From positions 165,867 to 229,866 of the forward strand of contig CAIMCD010000008.1 of NCBI GenBank assembly GCA_903839405.1: 64,000 nt of DNA, given 5' to 3'. Each line of letters starts with the position of its first letter. Position 1 is the first letter of the stretch. Source of the DNA: an uncultured Chlorobiaceae bacterium (lineage in GTDB: Bacteria > Bacteroidota > Chlorobiia > Chlorobiales > Chlorobiaceae). Below the pieces are notes generated by a model. It ran no database searches and was not told the origin of the DNA. It saw only the letters and a program-made list of their open reading frames with translations. Positions 35,960 to 44,268 of the stretch are shown one piece after another. Position numbers and translations under genes: made by a program.

Positions 35960-36976
35960 ATGAGAAATATACTGTTAGTAATTTGGTGTTGTATTACATT
36001 TTTTAATGCAGATATATTTGCAAAATCTCAAGATAAAATCAATCAAGTTATTTATCTCTCAAACGGTAAGATGTATTGTTGCGACATATCAAAAAAGAGT
36101 ACAGATCAATTGCCTATCAATAGCGATACTGTTGAAAACTTTTCACTGTCGCCTACAAAAAGATACCTGGCTTATGAAAAGGTGATTAAATATGTTGATC
36201 TTTATTATGAAATAGATTCAGAAGATGAAATACCGACAAAAACAGCGATAAGTTCAATAGTGATTTATGATTTAATTGAACATAAAAAAATTGCAGAAGT
36301 GCTTCCAAAAGAAGATGAGTATCTAGGGATTATTAAATGGACTGACAATAATAAATTGCATTATGTATCCCGCGATCAGCTTTCGGTAAATGGGTGGTTA
36401 ATTCTGAATACTACAGGTGTAATTGAGGATTTGGGTGGTTATGAGGAATCAACGGCCGAGAGGAGTGTTGTGTATTCGCGTGACAAGTCAATAAAGCTCT
36501 ATATCGACAAGTTTGCTGATTTGCATATGATTAATTTACGCTCGATGAAGGATACCAAATTGTATAGCTCTCCAAATAACCTTTTGGATTATAATATTTC
36601 ATCCAATAAAAAATCTGTAGTTTGGTTTGAGGTTGTTGATAGCAAATCTGACGCGTTTGATAAAATCAGCTTATTGTCTTTGGTTGATATGAAACAAACG
36701 GAGATTTATAATGAAAAAGCACTTCCAAAAAATGAAAAGTGTATCAGTTTTTCACCTGATGATTCTATAGTTACGGTTGAATTAGGTGAGGATGTGATTA
36801 TTCTGCTGAATATTTTCACAAAAGAAAAGCAGAGGATTAATGGGCATGGTGTCTGCTGGATTGACAGTAATAGTTTTATTTATAACAAAAATTCTGATCT
36901 GTATCTGTATAACATCAAAAACAACTCTGACACTCTCTTTGTTAAAGATGCAAAAAGAGCTGAATGTATTAATTAA
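35960..36976 (+). CDS. exported beta-propeller-like protein of unknown function
   Basis: 338 residues with a short signal peptide (NILLVIWCCITFFNADIFA). The mature part repeats a pattern of short beta strands with motifs such as FSLSPTKRYLAYE, NISSNKKSVVWFE and ISFSPDDSIVTVE, the S-P-D/T-x-x type typical of TolB/WD40-like propellers. No catalytic motif is seen. The gene is strikingly AT-rich compared with flanking genes and sits between two inverted GTTAGYGGGYAT-type 12-mers (35911-35922 and 36979-36990), which suggests acquisition as a unit. Confidence 0.7.
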   Translation: MRNILLVIWCCITFFNADIFAKSQDKINQVIYLSNGKMYCCDISKKSTDQLPINSDTVENFSLSPTKRYLAYEKVIKYVDLYYEIDSEDEIPTKTAISSIVIYDLIEHKKIAEVLPKEDEYLGIIKWTDNNKLHYVSRDQLSVNGWLILNTTGVIEDLGGYEESTAERSVVYSRDKSIKLYIDKFADLHMINLRSMKDTKLYSSPNNLLDYNISSNKKSVVWFEVVDSKSDAFDKISLLSLVDMKQTEIYNEKALPKNEKCISFSPDDSIVTVELGEDVIILLNIFTKEKQRINGHGVCWIDSNSFIYNKNSDLYLYNIKNNSDTLFVKDAKRAECIN

Positions 36977-37008
36977 TTATACCCGCTAACAGAGGAGGAA
37001 TGATTGAA

Positions 37009-37746
37009 ATGAAAAACCACTTTTTTCGTGCAAAGAGCATCTCTCTTTTTCTGCTCTTATCCTATCTGCTCTCATCCTGTGCAACCCAAAGTCTTGCGCT
37101 CAATCCGGCGGAGCTGCAGAAGGCCTATCACAGCGCCGTTGTTGATGCGGAGCAGGCCGATCCATCAGAAATATCGAAAAACCTTGTAGCCATTGTGCCT
37201 TCAAACCCGAAGCTGGTGTGGAAGAACAAGGGTGACGAGCAGCATGCCATGATTCTCGTGGTCACCTGGACAAACTATAACGGGTATGATGATAAAATCG
37301 GGCAATCTCTCCCGCTTTCACGGGAGGTCTGGGTAACAACCGTGCCGGAGGTTAAAAGCTTTTGTAAAGAGCTGAAAGAGAACAAATCGTTGCGGCTTGA
37401 GCAGCTTTTGGGCCTGCCGCCAAACGCCGGAAAAACCAAGTTTGTAGAGATGTGGGTGAGGCCAGCCGACCTTTTCAGGCCAAGTGCCGATCCTGAAGTC
37501 ACCGACAGTGAGGCTGAAACCGAGTTCCGCCAACCAAACCGATTTGTAAAGGTCAGCGACGAGTACATCAAGTGGTACAACGATTTAAAGGCGCAATCAT
37601 ACGGGGCCAACGGATATCCCTGGACCCGGCTGGGTTACACCTACGACTGGGGCGATAACCGCCGCCACGTCGGCTTAAGCGAGTTTGTTATCATGCCGGG
37701 CTCCACTGTTGAGATCAATTCAATCTCCCCAACGATGGAGTACTAG
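37009..37746 (+). CDS. lipoprotein of unknown function
   Basis: 245 residues from ATG 37009, chosen because AGAGGAGG (36991-36998) is correctly spaced for it; the ATG at 37000 is too close. Signal with lipobox LLSSC (SLFLLLSYLLSSC). The mature protein has tryptophan-rich segments (MILVVTWTNYNGYDD, VEMWVRPADLFRP, GYPWTRLGYTYDWGDN) and no cysteine pair or catalytic motif I recognise. Composition returns to the genomic norm here, unlike the preceding gene. Probably an outer-membrane or periplasmic lipoprotein. Confidence 0.72.
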   Translation: MKNHFFRAKSISLFLLLSYLLSSCATQSLALNPAELQKAYHSAVVDAEQADPSEISKNLVAIVPSNPKLVWKNKGDEQHAMILVVTWTNYNGYDDKIGQSLPLSREVWVTTVPEVKSFCKELKENKSLRLEQLLGLPPNAGKTKFVEMWVRPADLFRPSADPEVTDSEAETEFRQPNRFVKVSDEYIKWYNDLKAQSYGANGYPWTRLGYTYDWGDNRRHVGLSEFVIMPGSTVEINSISPTMEY

Positions 37747-37759
37747 GAAAAAGTTGTTG

Positions 37760-37794
37760 CATGTAACACTTTTTTAATCTAGGTTACATGTAAC
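37760..37794 (+). promoter_or_regulatory. palindromic operator upstream of mazEF
   Basis: GTTACATGTAAC at 37783-37794 is a perfect 12-bp palindrome, and a second copy of its half (CATGTAAC) lies at 37760-37767. The pair sits 38-72 bp before the antitoxin start. Type II antitoxins usually bind such palindromes to repress their own operon. Confidence 0.65.
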
Positions 37795-37831
37795 GAAATG
37801 TATGAGTAGAAAAGATAAAGCGAGGTAAAAG

Positions 37832-38044
37832 ATGGCAGGAGTTGTTGCAAGGGTGCAGAAGCACCGGGAGAGTTTACGCAAGGCCGGGATGCGTCCGGTA
37901 CAGATATGGGTGCCGGATACCCGTCGTCCTGGATTCGCCGAGGAGTGCAGGCGGCAATCCGAGCTCTTGAAAAATGATCCCCAGGAGCAGCAGCTCTTGC
38001 GTTTCTTAAATGAAGCGGCTGACCGCGAGGGTTGGGAGGCATGA
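37832..38044 (+). CDS. mazE: antitoxin, MazE family (DUF3018 type)
   Basis: 70-residue protein with the DUF3018/MazE-family pattern: VARVQKHRESLRKAGMRPVQ, then IWVPDTRRPGFAEECRRQS and a C-terminal acidic tail (LNEAADREGWEA) expected to bind the toxin. No AbrB fold of the E. coli MazE type is obvious, but this form regularly pairs with MazF/PemK toxins. Its stop overlaps the toxin start (ATGA at 38041). Autoregulation through the upstream palindrome is likely. Confidence 0.85.
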   Translation: MAGVVARVQKHRESLRKAGMRPVQIWVPDTRRPGFAEECRRQSELLKNDPQEQQLLRFLNEAADREGWEA

Positions 38045-38364
38045 AACGGGGGGAGCTGGTTTCGATAGCGCTGCAAGGCGATTACGGCAAACCCCGTCCG
38101 GCTCTTGTCATTCAGTCTGATCTCTTTTCCGAACACCCCTCCGTAACCATCCTACCCGTTACCAGCGAGCTACGCCGAGCCCCCCTGTTCAGGATTGAGG
38201 TTGAGCCGACCGCCGAAAATGGCCTGAAAAAAATATCGCAAGTGATGGTTGACAAAGCTCAAAGCGTGCCCCGAGAAAAAGTAGGGGAGAGCTTTGGGCG
38301 GCTTGATGACGCCAAGATGGTGGCAATTAACCGGGCTCTCGCCGTATGGCTTGGTTTTGCATAA
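38041..38364 (+). CDS. mazF: toxin, MazF/PemK-type endoribonuclease
   Basis: 107 residues with the MazF/PemK signature: MKRGELVSIALQGDYGKPRPALVIQ at the N terminus, VTILPVTSE, and the C-terminal QVMVDKAQSVPREKVGESFG with the conserved Asp-Lys and Arg. Members cut mRNA at short sequences when released from the antitoxin. The start is the ATG overlapping the mazE stop. The gene looks intact, so the pair should be functional. Confidence 0.87.
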   Translation: MKRGELVSIALQGDYGKPRPALVIQSDLFSEHPSVTILPVTSELRRAPLFRIEVEPTAENGLKKISQVMVDKAQSVPREKVGESFGRLDDAKMVAINRALAVWLGFA

Positions 38365-38365
38365 G

Positions 38366-38506
38366 GCTACCTCTCTTTATTTGTTCCGAAACCCAATCAT
38401 TGCGTTGGGCGGTGCTCGAAATCCTCATGTACCTGGTGTACATTCCGGTTTCTCTGCTCCGTCCGCCTTGTTCTCGGGCTTCTCACTGGCAATAAAGAGA
38501 GGTGCC
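38366..38506 (+). repeat. structured ~140-bp element with terminal inverted repeats
   Basis: Directly after mazF, ACCTCTCTTTATT (38369-38381) and its exact reverse complement (38491-38503) flank a segment with further hairpins: CCCAA/TTGGG around 38393-38410 and ATGTAC/GTACAT at 38427-38443. GGC/GCC extends the terminal repeat with a one-base bulge. The layout suggests a small non-autonomous mobile repeat or a structured RNA. The rest of the gap up to 38656 shows nothing else. Confidence 0.5.
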
Positions 38507-38656
38507 CATAAGGAACCTCCATAAGCGGTTGCTGGAACATCGCACTCTATTAACTGCTTTGCTGTTTTGGCGAATTAAAATTGTACTATACTTCCACAGC
38601 AGTCAACGAATTGGTTGGGATAGAGATCAATCTCTGTATTCAAAAAGGAGTCTCTG

Positions 38657-40264
38657 ATGGGGGAGCGCATGAAAAACAGCAATCCGCAACATTCAAAAGT
38701 CTATCTGATCGGTTCCGGTATCGCCTCACTTGCCAGTGCTGTCTATCTGGTGAGGGACATAGGCGTGCCGGGAGAAAATATTTTTATTCTTGAACAGGAC
38801 GGAGTGCCAGGTGGCGCATGTGACGGCTCGGGAGATCCTGAAGAGGGTTTTTTAGTGCGTGGCGGAAGGATGCATGAAAAGCATTATGCGTGTTACTGGG
38901 ATCTGCTCTCCTTTGTACCCTCTTATGAAAATCCTGAAATTTCAGTCAGGGACGAAACCTTTGAATTTAACGAACGCTTTGTTTCCAATGCCCAAGCCCG
39001 ACTGATAAGGGATGGAAAGAAAGTGGATGTATCAAGTTACGGCCTCTCACACAAAGATCAGTTCGATCTGGTGCGCCTCACCTTCACTTCCGAGAACTCC
39101 CTCGACAACAAGCGGATTGATGAGTGGTTTTCCGCTGATTTTTTCCACTCCAATTTCTGGTACATCTGGTCGACCATGTTCGCTTTCCAGACATGGAGCT
39201 CTCTTGCCGTAATGCGCCGTTACATGAAACGCTTCATGCATCTTGTATCGGGACTCAACCGGCTTGGCGGAGTTATGAGAACAAAATACAACCAGTATCA
39301 CTCCGTCATTCTGCCTCTGACGCGCTACCTTGAAAAGCGAGGCGTCAATTTTCAACTGAACACCAAAGTCAACGATATTGATTTTGAACTCTCCGCCGAT
39401 AAAAAGCGGGCAACCCTCATCCACCTGACCGATGCAAGCGGCAGCGGAAGAGAGGTAGTTCTTGAGCCTGATGATTATCTCTTTATAACCAATGGCTCCA
39501 TTACCGAGTGCACGGATAGGGGAACATGGGATCGGCCACCTGTTTTGAAAGAGAAGGGCGCTTCCGGGGCCTGGATGCTGTGGGAGAAAATCGCGGCAAA
39601 GGATAGCTCATTCGGTAACCCAGGAGTATTCAGCGACAATATAGGGTTGCAGAAGTGGTACTCCTTTACCGCAACCCTGAAGGAGAGCACCTTCCACGAC
39701 TACATGGAGAACTTTTCAGGCAATCTTGATGGAACGGGTGGTCTCGTAACCCTGCTTGATTCCAACTGGTTGCTTTCAATGGTGATCGCCCGCCAACCCC
39801 ATTTTCCAAATCAGCCGAAGGAGGTTAAGGTTTTCTGGGGTTATGGTTTGTACCCCGACAGAGAGGGGAACCATGTCAAAAAGCGAATGTCGGATTGCAA
39901 TGGCCGGGAGATTCTTGAAGAGCTTTGGTATCACCTGAAGGTACAGGATCTGATGAACCCGGTGGTTGAGGCAGGCAAAGTCAACTGCATTCCGGTGGCT
40001 ATGCCCTTTATTGATAGCCTCTTTATGCCATGCGCCAAAGGGGATCGGCCTGAGGTTATCCCTGAAAACGCCACCAACTTTGCATTTCTGGGTCAGTTTG
40101 CCGAGGTGGCCGATGATTGCGTCTTCACGGTTGAATACTCTGTAAGAACTGCGCAAACCGCCGTCTATGGGTTCTTTGATACGGAGAGGGAGGTTATCCC
40201 GGTGCACGATTCAGCGCACAATCCCTTGGTGCTGATAGAGGCTATGCGCTCAATCAGCAGTTAA
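38657..40264 (+). CDS. ohyA: oleate hydratase (FAD-dependent)
   Basis: 535-residue enzyme adding water to the cis-9 double bond of unsaturated fatty acids to form 10-hydroxy acids. It has the FAD-binding motif GSGIASLASAVYL, RGGRMHEKHYACYWDLLS typical of this family, and HSVILPLTRYLEKRGVNF. The C-terminal region VFTVEYSVRTAQTAVYGF is also characteristic. Length is close to other members, which run somewhat longer. The start has a good ribosome binding site (AGGAG at 38646-38650). It is an unexpected enzyme for an autotrophic green sulfur bacterium and may serve membrane adaptation or fatty-acid detoxification. Confidence 0.92.
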   Translation: MGERMKNSNPQHSKVYLIGSGIASLASAVYLVRDIGVPGENIFILEQDGVPGGACDGSGDPEEGFLVRGGRMHEKHYACYWDLLSFVPSYENPEISVRDETFEFNERFVSNAQARLIRDGKKVDVSSYGLSHKDQFDLVRLTFTSENSLDNKRIDEWFSADFFHSNFWYIWSTMFAFQTWSSLAVMRRYMKRFMHLVSGLNRLGGVMRTKYNQYHSVILPLTRYLEKRGVNFQLNTKVNDIDFELSADKKRATLIHLTDASGSGREVVLEPDDYLFITNGSITECTDRGTWDRPPVLKEKGASGAWMLWEKIAAKDSSFGNPGVFSDNIGLQKWYSFTATLKESTFHDYMENFSGNLDGTGGLVTLLDSNWLLSMVIARQPHFPNQPKEVKVFWGYGLYPDREGNHVKKRMSDCNGREILEELWYHLKVQDLMNPVVEAGKVNCIPVAMPFIDSLFMPCAKGDRPEVIPENATNFAFLGQFAEVADDCVFTVEYSVRTAQTAVYGFFDTEREVIPVHDSAHNPLVLIEAMRSISS

Positions 40265-40290
40265 CCCAGAGCTCTGCCGCTCATCACTGC

Positions 40291-40644
40291 TTACTCTTTG
40301 GCCGGAAGATGTTTTTTTACGGCGGCGATGAGCGCCTCAAGGTCGGCCAAGGCGTCGATCTCCCGCTTTGGCAGTAGAACCTCAAACTCCTCGCCTTTCT
40401 TCAGGATAACCGGGTACTCCAGGTGCTGGTTATACTTTTTTTCGAACTCGTCCCGGTGCAGGAACTCCACAGGAACGCCGATGGAGATGCGGAAGGCTTT
40501 CCATGCCTCCATTTCGGTGAAAGGCCCGTGGGTTAGTTTGCAGAGGCTGCAATCGTAGGTTTCGGGACTCAGGATCTTGCGCCCCAGGTCGATAAGCGAG
40601 CTGATAGGGTTGCTGTCGGTGTTGTAAACAAAGATGAGTGCCAT
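40291..40644 (-). CDS. conserved protein of unknown function with SPETYxCxxC motif
   Basis: 117-residue cytoplasmic protein. It contains the family pattern VYNTDSN, LSPETYDCSLCKLTHG and FLHRDEF, which I recognise from small conserved proteins sometimes labelled GTPase without experimental support. The two cysteines of the C-x-x-C unit could bind a metal. No P-loop is present, so GTPase activity is unlikely. It converges on ohyA. Confidence 0.75.
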   Translation of the reverse strand: MALIFVYNTDSNPISSLIDLGRKILSPETYDCSLCKLTHGPFTEMEAWKAFRISIGVPVEFLHRDEFEKKYNQHLEYPVILKKGEEFEVLLPKREIDALADLEALIAAVKKHLPAKE

Positions 40645-40778
40645 TGCTTTGGATCGTCTGGTTGCGGAAGCCCGGTTGCTCCATCACGTTTTTGCAAGCT
40701 CAAAGATAATCACTCTCCGGTTGTGGTCAAGTACAAAATTTTTACTTTTTACGGGATTGCCATTTGAGCAGGTAGCTT

Positions 40779-41117
40779 TCAGAGATTGAAGAGAGAGCTC
40801 AGCATCCAGGAGATTGCGCTGATGACAACCGATCCGGCTACAGCCCACCAGAATCCGTCAATCGAGAAGCCGGTGACGAGCGCGGCTGAAAGCTGCAAAA
40901 GCAGGGCGTTGATGACGAGCAGGAAGAGCCCCAGCGTCACAATGATAAAGGGAATGGAGAGAAAAACCAGCACCGGTCTTACAACCGCGTTGACGAGGCC
41001 GAGCACAAGAGCTACAATAATTGCTGCACCAAAGCTTTTGATGTGAATGCCGTCAAGAATGTGTGCGGTAGCATAAACCGCTACAGCATTGACCAGCCAC
41101 TGTAGGAGGATGTGCAT
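40779..41117 (-). CDS. phage-holin-family / YvlD-type membrane protein
   Basis: 112 residues from the ATG at 41115-41117, with four hydrophobic segments. It shows the family motif VALVLGLVNAVVRPVLVFLS followed by VTLGLFLLVINALLL. This is the superfamily IV holin-like (DUF360/YvlD) group, which is chromosomal and not evidence of a prophage. Cellular role unknown. The open frame continues 33 codons upstream, but the membrane protein begins at the chosen Met. Confidence 0.85.
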   Translation of the reverse strand: MHILLQWLVNAVAVYATAHILDGIHIKSFGAAIIVALVLGLVNAVVRPVLVFLSIPFIIVTLGLFLLVINALLLQLSAALVTGFSIDGFWWAVAGSVVISAISWMLSSLFNL

Positions 41118-41221
41118 TATTCGTTCTTTTAAGTTGTTATTAAACCATTTCAGATAACTGAAAAGTAACCATTTACGCCTACACTCCACTCTCAATTGTC
41201 CACTCTCAACCCTCAACTGTT

Positions 41222-42589
41222 TCAGATATTGAGCTCGTCCAGCGCCTCATGCAGGGTTTTGCATCCGGCAATCGTGATGGAGAGTTTGCGGATTGAGGGT
41301 TTAAGCTCACGGGTGTTGGCTTCGGGCAGCACAATGCGTTTGAAGCCGAGATGCGCGGCTTCACGGATACGCCGTTCGCTGTCGCTGATGGCGCGGAGCT
41401 CTCCGGCAAGGCCGATTTCACCGCAGCAGACCGTTCCGGCATCGACCGGCCGATTCAATAGCCCCGAAGCCACGGCGGCCGCAATGGCCAGGTCGGCGGC
41501 CGGTTCAGCAAGTTTCAGGCCACCGGCTATTTTCACAAAGACATCCTGCCCCCAGGTCTCGATCTGCAGCCTTTTCTCAAGCACGGCGAGGATGATGGTC
41601 ATTCGCTTCAAGTCAAAACCGGTGCTGATGCGTTGCGGCATGGAGTAGTTGGTTTTTGATACCAGTGCCTGCACCTCAACCAGAAGCGCCCTGGTGCCCT
41701 CAATGGCCGCAAGGATCGAGTTTCCTGCCACATCGCTCCGTCGTCCGGAAATAAAGAACTCCGATGGGTTCGGCACCTCTTCAAGGCCGGTTTCATCCAT
41801 GCGGAAGACCCCGATCTCATTCGTGGAGCCAAAGCGGTTCTTTACCGAGCGGATAATGCGGTAGCGCTGATACCCTTCGCCTTCGAACTGCAGGACGGTA
41901 TCGACCATATGCTCCAGCGCCTTTGGCCCGGCAAGCGCACCCTCCTTGGTGATATGACCGATAATCATCAGAATCACATTCTGCTGCTTGGCCGCACGGA
42001 TGAGTGTTGCTGCACACTCCCGGATTTGGGTAATGGTGCCGGCGGAACTCTGGTATTCGTCCGAATGGACGGTTTGAATCGAGTCGATAATGACCAGTGC
42101 CGGTTTCTCCTCGGCAATGACCGCCAGAATGCGCTCAAGGTTGACCTCCGGGATGAGCCAGAGGTTCTCCGCCTTGATGGAGAGTCGTATGGCCCGTTCA
42201 CGGATCTGGTTCGGCGACTCTTCGCCCGAGATATAGAGCACTTTTGCCGGGGCAAGGCGCGGCGCAAGCTGCAGCATGAGGGTGGATTTGCCGATGCCCG
42301 GCTCACCCCCCACCAGCACGGCCGAGGCCTGCATGAGCCCGCCGCCAAGCACCCGGTCGAGCTCCCCGATGCCGGTCATGATGCGCTGGAACTCCGACGG
42401 CACGGCGTCATGCAGGTTCTGTATAACCGCCTTCCCCTCCTGGGAACCCTCCCGCCGTTTTTTGGCTTCAGGCTCCACATGGGTCTCCTGCAGCGTGCCC
42501 CAGCTCTGGCATTCAAAGCACTTGCCCTGATATTTCAGCGAAACAGCGCCGCAGTTGGTGCAGATATATTTGGTGACAGATTTGGCCAT
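41222..42589 (-). CDS. radA: DNA repair protein RadA
   Basis: 455-residue RecA-like branch-migration helicase. It has an N-terminal C4 zinc ribbon (YICTNCG and CFECQSWG), Walker A GEPGIGKST, the RadA-specific motif VKNRFG, and a C-terminal Lon-protease-like domain without catalytic residues (GGLKLAEPAADLAIAAAVAS, ELRAISDSERRIREAAHLG). It processes recombination intermediates. It lies 5 bp downstream of folD on the same strand, so the two are likely co-transcribed. Confidence 0.95.
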   Translation of the reverse strand: MAKSVTKYICTNCGAVSLKYQGKCFECQSWGTLQETHVEPEAKKRREGSQEGKAVIQNLHDAVPSEFQRIMTGIGELDRVLGGGLMQASAVLVGGEPGIGKSTLMLQLAPRLAPAKVLYISGEESPNQIRERAIRLSIKAENLWLIPEVNLERILAVIAEEKPALVIIDSIQTVHSDEYQSSAGTITQIRECAATLIRAAKQQNVILMIIGHITKEGALAGPKALEHMVDTVLQFEGEGYQRYRIIRSVKNRFGSTNEIGVFRMDETGLEEVPNPSEFFISGRRSDVAGNSILAAIEGTRALLVEVQALVSKTNYSMPQRISTGFDLKRMTIILAVLEKRLQIETWGQDVFVKIAGGLKLAEPAADLAIAAAVASGLLNRPVDAGTVCCGEIGLAGELRAISDSERRIREAAHLGFKRIVLPEANTRELKPSIRKLSITIAGCKTLHEALDELNI

Positions 42590-42594
42590 TTTTT

Positions 42595-43482
42595 TTAGAG
42601 GCCGTTCTGACGCTGGAAGGAGTGCAGGGTGTTTTTAAGCAGCATGGCAATAGTCATGGGCCCAACACCTCCCGGAACCGGGGTCATGGCCGAAGCCACA
42701 GTCGAAACACCTTCAAAATCCACATCGCCCACCAGACGGGTGCCGCTCTTGGTCGATGGATCATCAATGCGGTTGATGCCAACGTCAATCACCACGGCGC
42801 CGGGTTTGACCATATCGGCCGTAATGAATTTTGCCTGGCCGATAGCGGCAATCAGGATATCGGCCTGCCGGGTGTAGAAGGGGATATCCTTGGTGGCGGA
42901 GTGGCAGATGGTGACCGTACAGTTGGTGGTGGGCAGCTTCTGCAGCATCAGGTTTGCCATCGGTTTACCGACAATGTTGCTGCGGCCCACCACGACACAG
43001 TGCTTGCCCTTTGTGTCAATATTGTAGCGTCCGAGCAGTTCAAGGATGCCGTAAGGGGTGCAACTGACAAAACATTTGTCGAGATGGCCCATAACCAGGC
43101 GACCGAGGTTTTCGGGATGAAAGCCGTCCACATCTTTTGCCGGATCAATGGCAAGCGTAACGGCAAACTCATCAATGTGTTTCGGCAAGGGCTGCTGGAC
43201 AAGAATACCGTGGATCAACGGGTCACTATTGAGTTTCGCAATGGTATCGAGCAGATGCTCCTGGGTTGTATCGGCCGGCATTTCAATGGCGGTGGAAAAC
43301 ATGCCGATCTCTTTGCATGTTTTTGCTTTATTGCGTACATAGACCTGTGAGGCTGGATCCTGGCCAACAATGATGACGGCAAGTCCTGGTACTTTTCCGG
43401 TGAGCGCTTTACAGCTTTCAACGCTTGTTTGCAGTTCGTTTTTCAGATCCAGAGAGACCTTTTTTCCGTCGATAATGAGCAT
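42595..43482 (-). CDS. folD: methylenetetrahydrofolate dehydrogenase/cyclohydrolase
   Basis: 295-residue bifunctional enzyme interconverting methylene-, methenyl- and formyl-tetrahydrofolate. Motifs include VYVRNKAKTCKEIGM with the catalytic Lys, GILVQQPLPKHID, PAKDVDGFHPENLGRL, VVVGRSNIVGKPMANL for NADP binding and TPVPGGVGPMTIAMLL at the C terminus. It is the first gene of a probable folD-radA unit. Confidence 0.96.
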   Translation of the reverse strand: MLIIDGKKVSLDLKNELQTSVESCKALTGKVPGLAVIIVGQDPASQVYVRNKAKTCKEIGMFSTAIEMPADTTQEHLLDTIAKLNSDPLIHGILVQQPLPKHIDEFAVTLAIDPAKDVDGFHPENLGRLVMGHLDKCFVSCTPYGILELLGRYNIDTKGKHCVVVGRSNIVGKPMANLMLQKLPTTNCTVTICHSATKDIPFYTRQADILIAAIGQAKFITADMVKPGAVVIDVGINRIDDPSTKSGTRLVGDVDFEGVSTVASAMTPVPGGVGPMTIAMLLKNTLHSFQRQNGL

Positions 43483-43691
43483 GGTGATAGAGCTTTGAAA
43501 TTAAGTGTCCGGTTGCGGGTTTGCCCAAAGGGCTTTAAAATGGATAAGCCTATAGCTATGAAAAATTAAGCGAAGCCGCAAGCCCTTAAAAGCGATGAGC
43601 AAGTAAAAGAGAGCCTCACCCTGTTATTTTACACTAACCGGTCATTTCCGGCTACCTTTATTCATTATGAGTTCAACGTCCACTGTTACTT

Positions 43692-44264
43692 ATGTCACTT
43701 GTTTCTGTTGGTGATATTCTTGTTGATAAATCGGTACTGGAATCGTTTTTTTCCTGTGACCTGCATGAGTGTCGGGGAAAGTGTTGTATTGAAGGGGAGC
43801 TTGGTGCCCCGCTCTCTTTGGCTGAAGCCGAAGAGTTGCATGATCTGCCGCGTGAACTCTACGATCTGTTGTCCGAAAAAACTCTGCACTACCTCCATCG
43901 CCACGGCCCTGTGGAAGTTTATCAGGGCAAGCACTATACCAGAACCATCGATAATCGGGAGTGTGTTTTTTGCTGCGAGCGTGATGGTATAACCCTTTGC
44001 GCGATTGAAATTGCCTTTCACGAAGGTAGTATAGGTTTCGACAAGCCACTCTCCTGCCGGTTGTTCCCGATACGGGTGAGAAAGAGGTTCGGCCTGGATT
44101 ACCTTGTTTATGAACAGCACGCCATGTGCCGCTCAGGCCGCAAAGCCGGCGGGGAACTTCAGGTGAAACTTATTGATTATCTTCAGCAAGCTCTCCGGGC
44201 GTCGTATGGCGATGAGTGGATGGTGAGTTTGAAAGCATTTGTCGACTCATCGCCCAAAAGGTAA
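43692..44264 (+). CDS. DUF3109 cysteine-rich protein
   Basis: 190 residues with eight cysteines arranged as in DUF3109: SCDLHECRGKCCIEG at the N terminus, ECVFCCERDG in the middle, LCAIEIAF, LSCRLFPIRV and a late C in HAMCRSGR. The pattern suggests an iron-sulfur or zinc cluster and is related to YkgJ-like families. Function is unknown; the family is common in Bacteroidetes/Chlorobi. It ends 4 bp before the rpoN start, so it is probably co-transcribed. Confidence 0.85.
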   Translation: MSLVSVGDILVDKSVLESFFSCDLHECRGKCCIEGELGAPLSLAEAEELHDLPRELYDLLSEKTLHYLHRHGPVEVYQGKHYTRTIDNRECVFCCERDGITLCAIEIAFHEGSIGFDKPLSCRLFPIRVRKRFGLDYLVYEQHAMCRSGRKAGGELQVKLIDYLQQALRASYGDEWMVSLKAFVDSSPKR

Positions 44265-44268
44265 GGTA

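Noticed and set aside
40779..41117. Prophage holin
   Set aside because: The holin-family label is a superfamily name; no other phage gene is near and the YvlD type is chromosomal.
43528..43587. 8-bp inverted repeat upstream of folD (AAGGGCTT/AAGCCCTT)
   Set aside because: Short, widely spaced and without supporting context; easily expected by chance.
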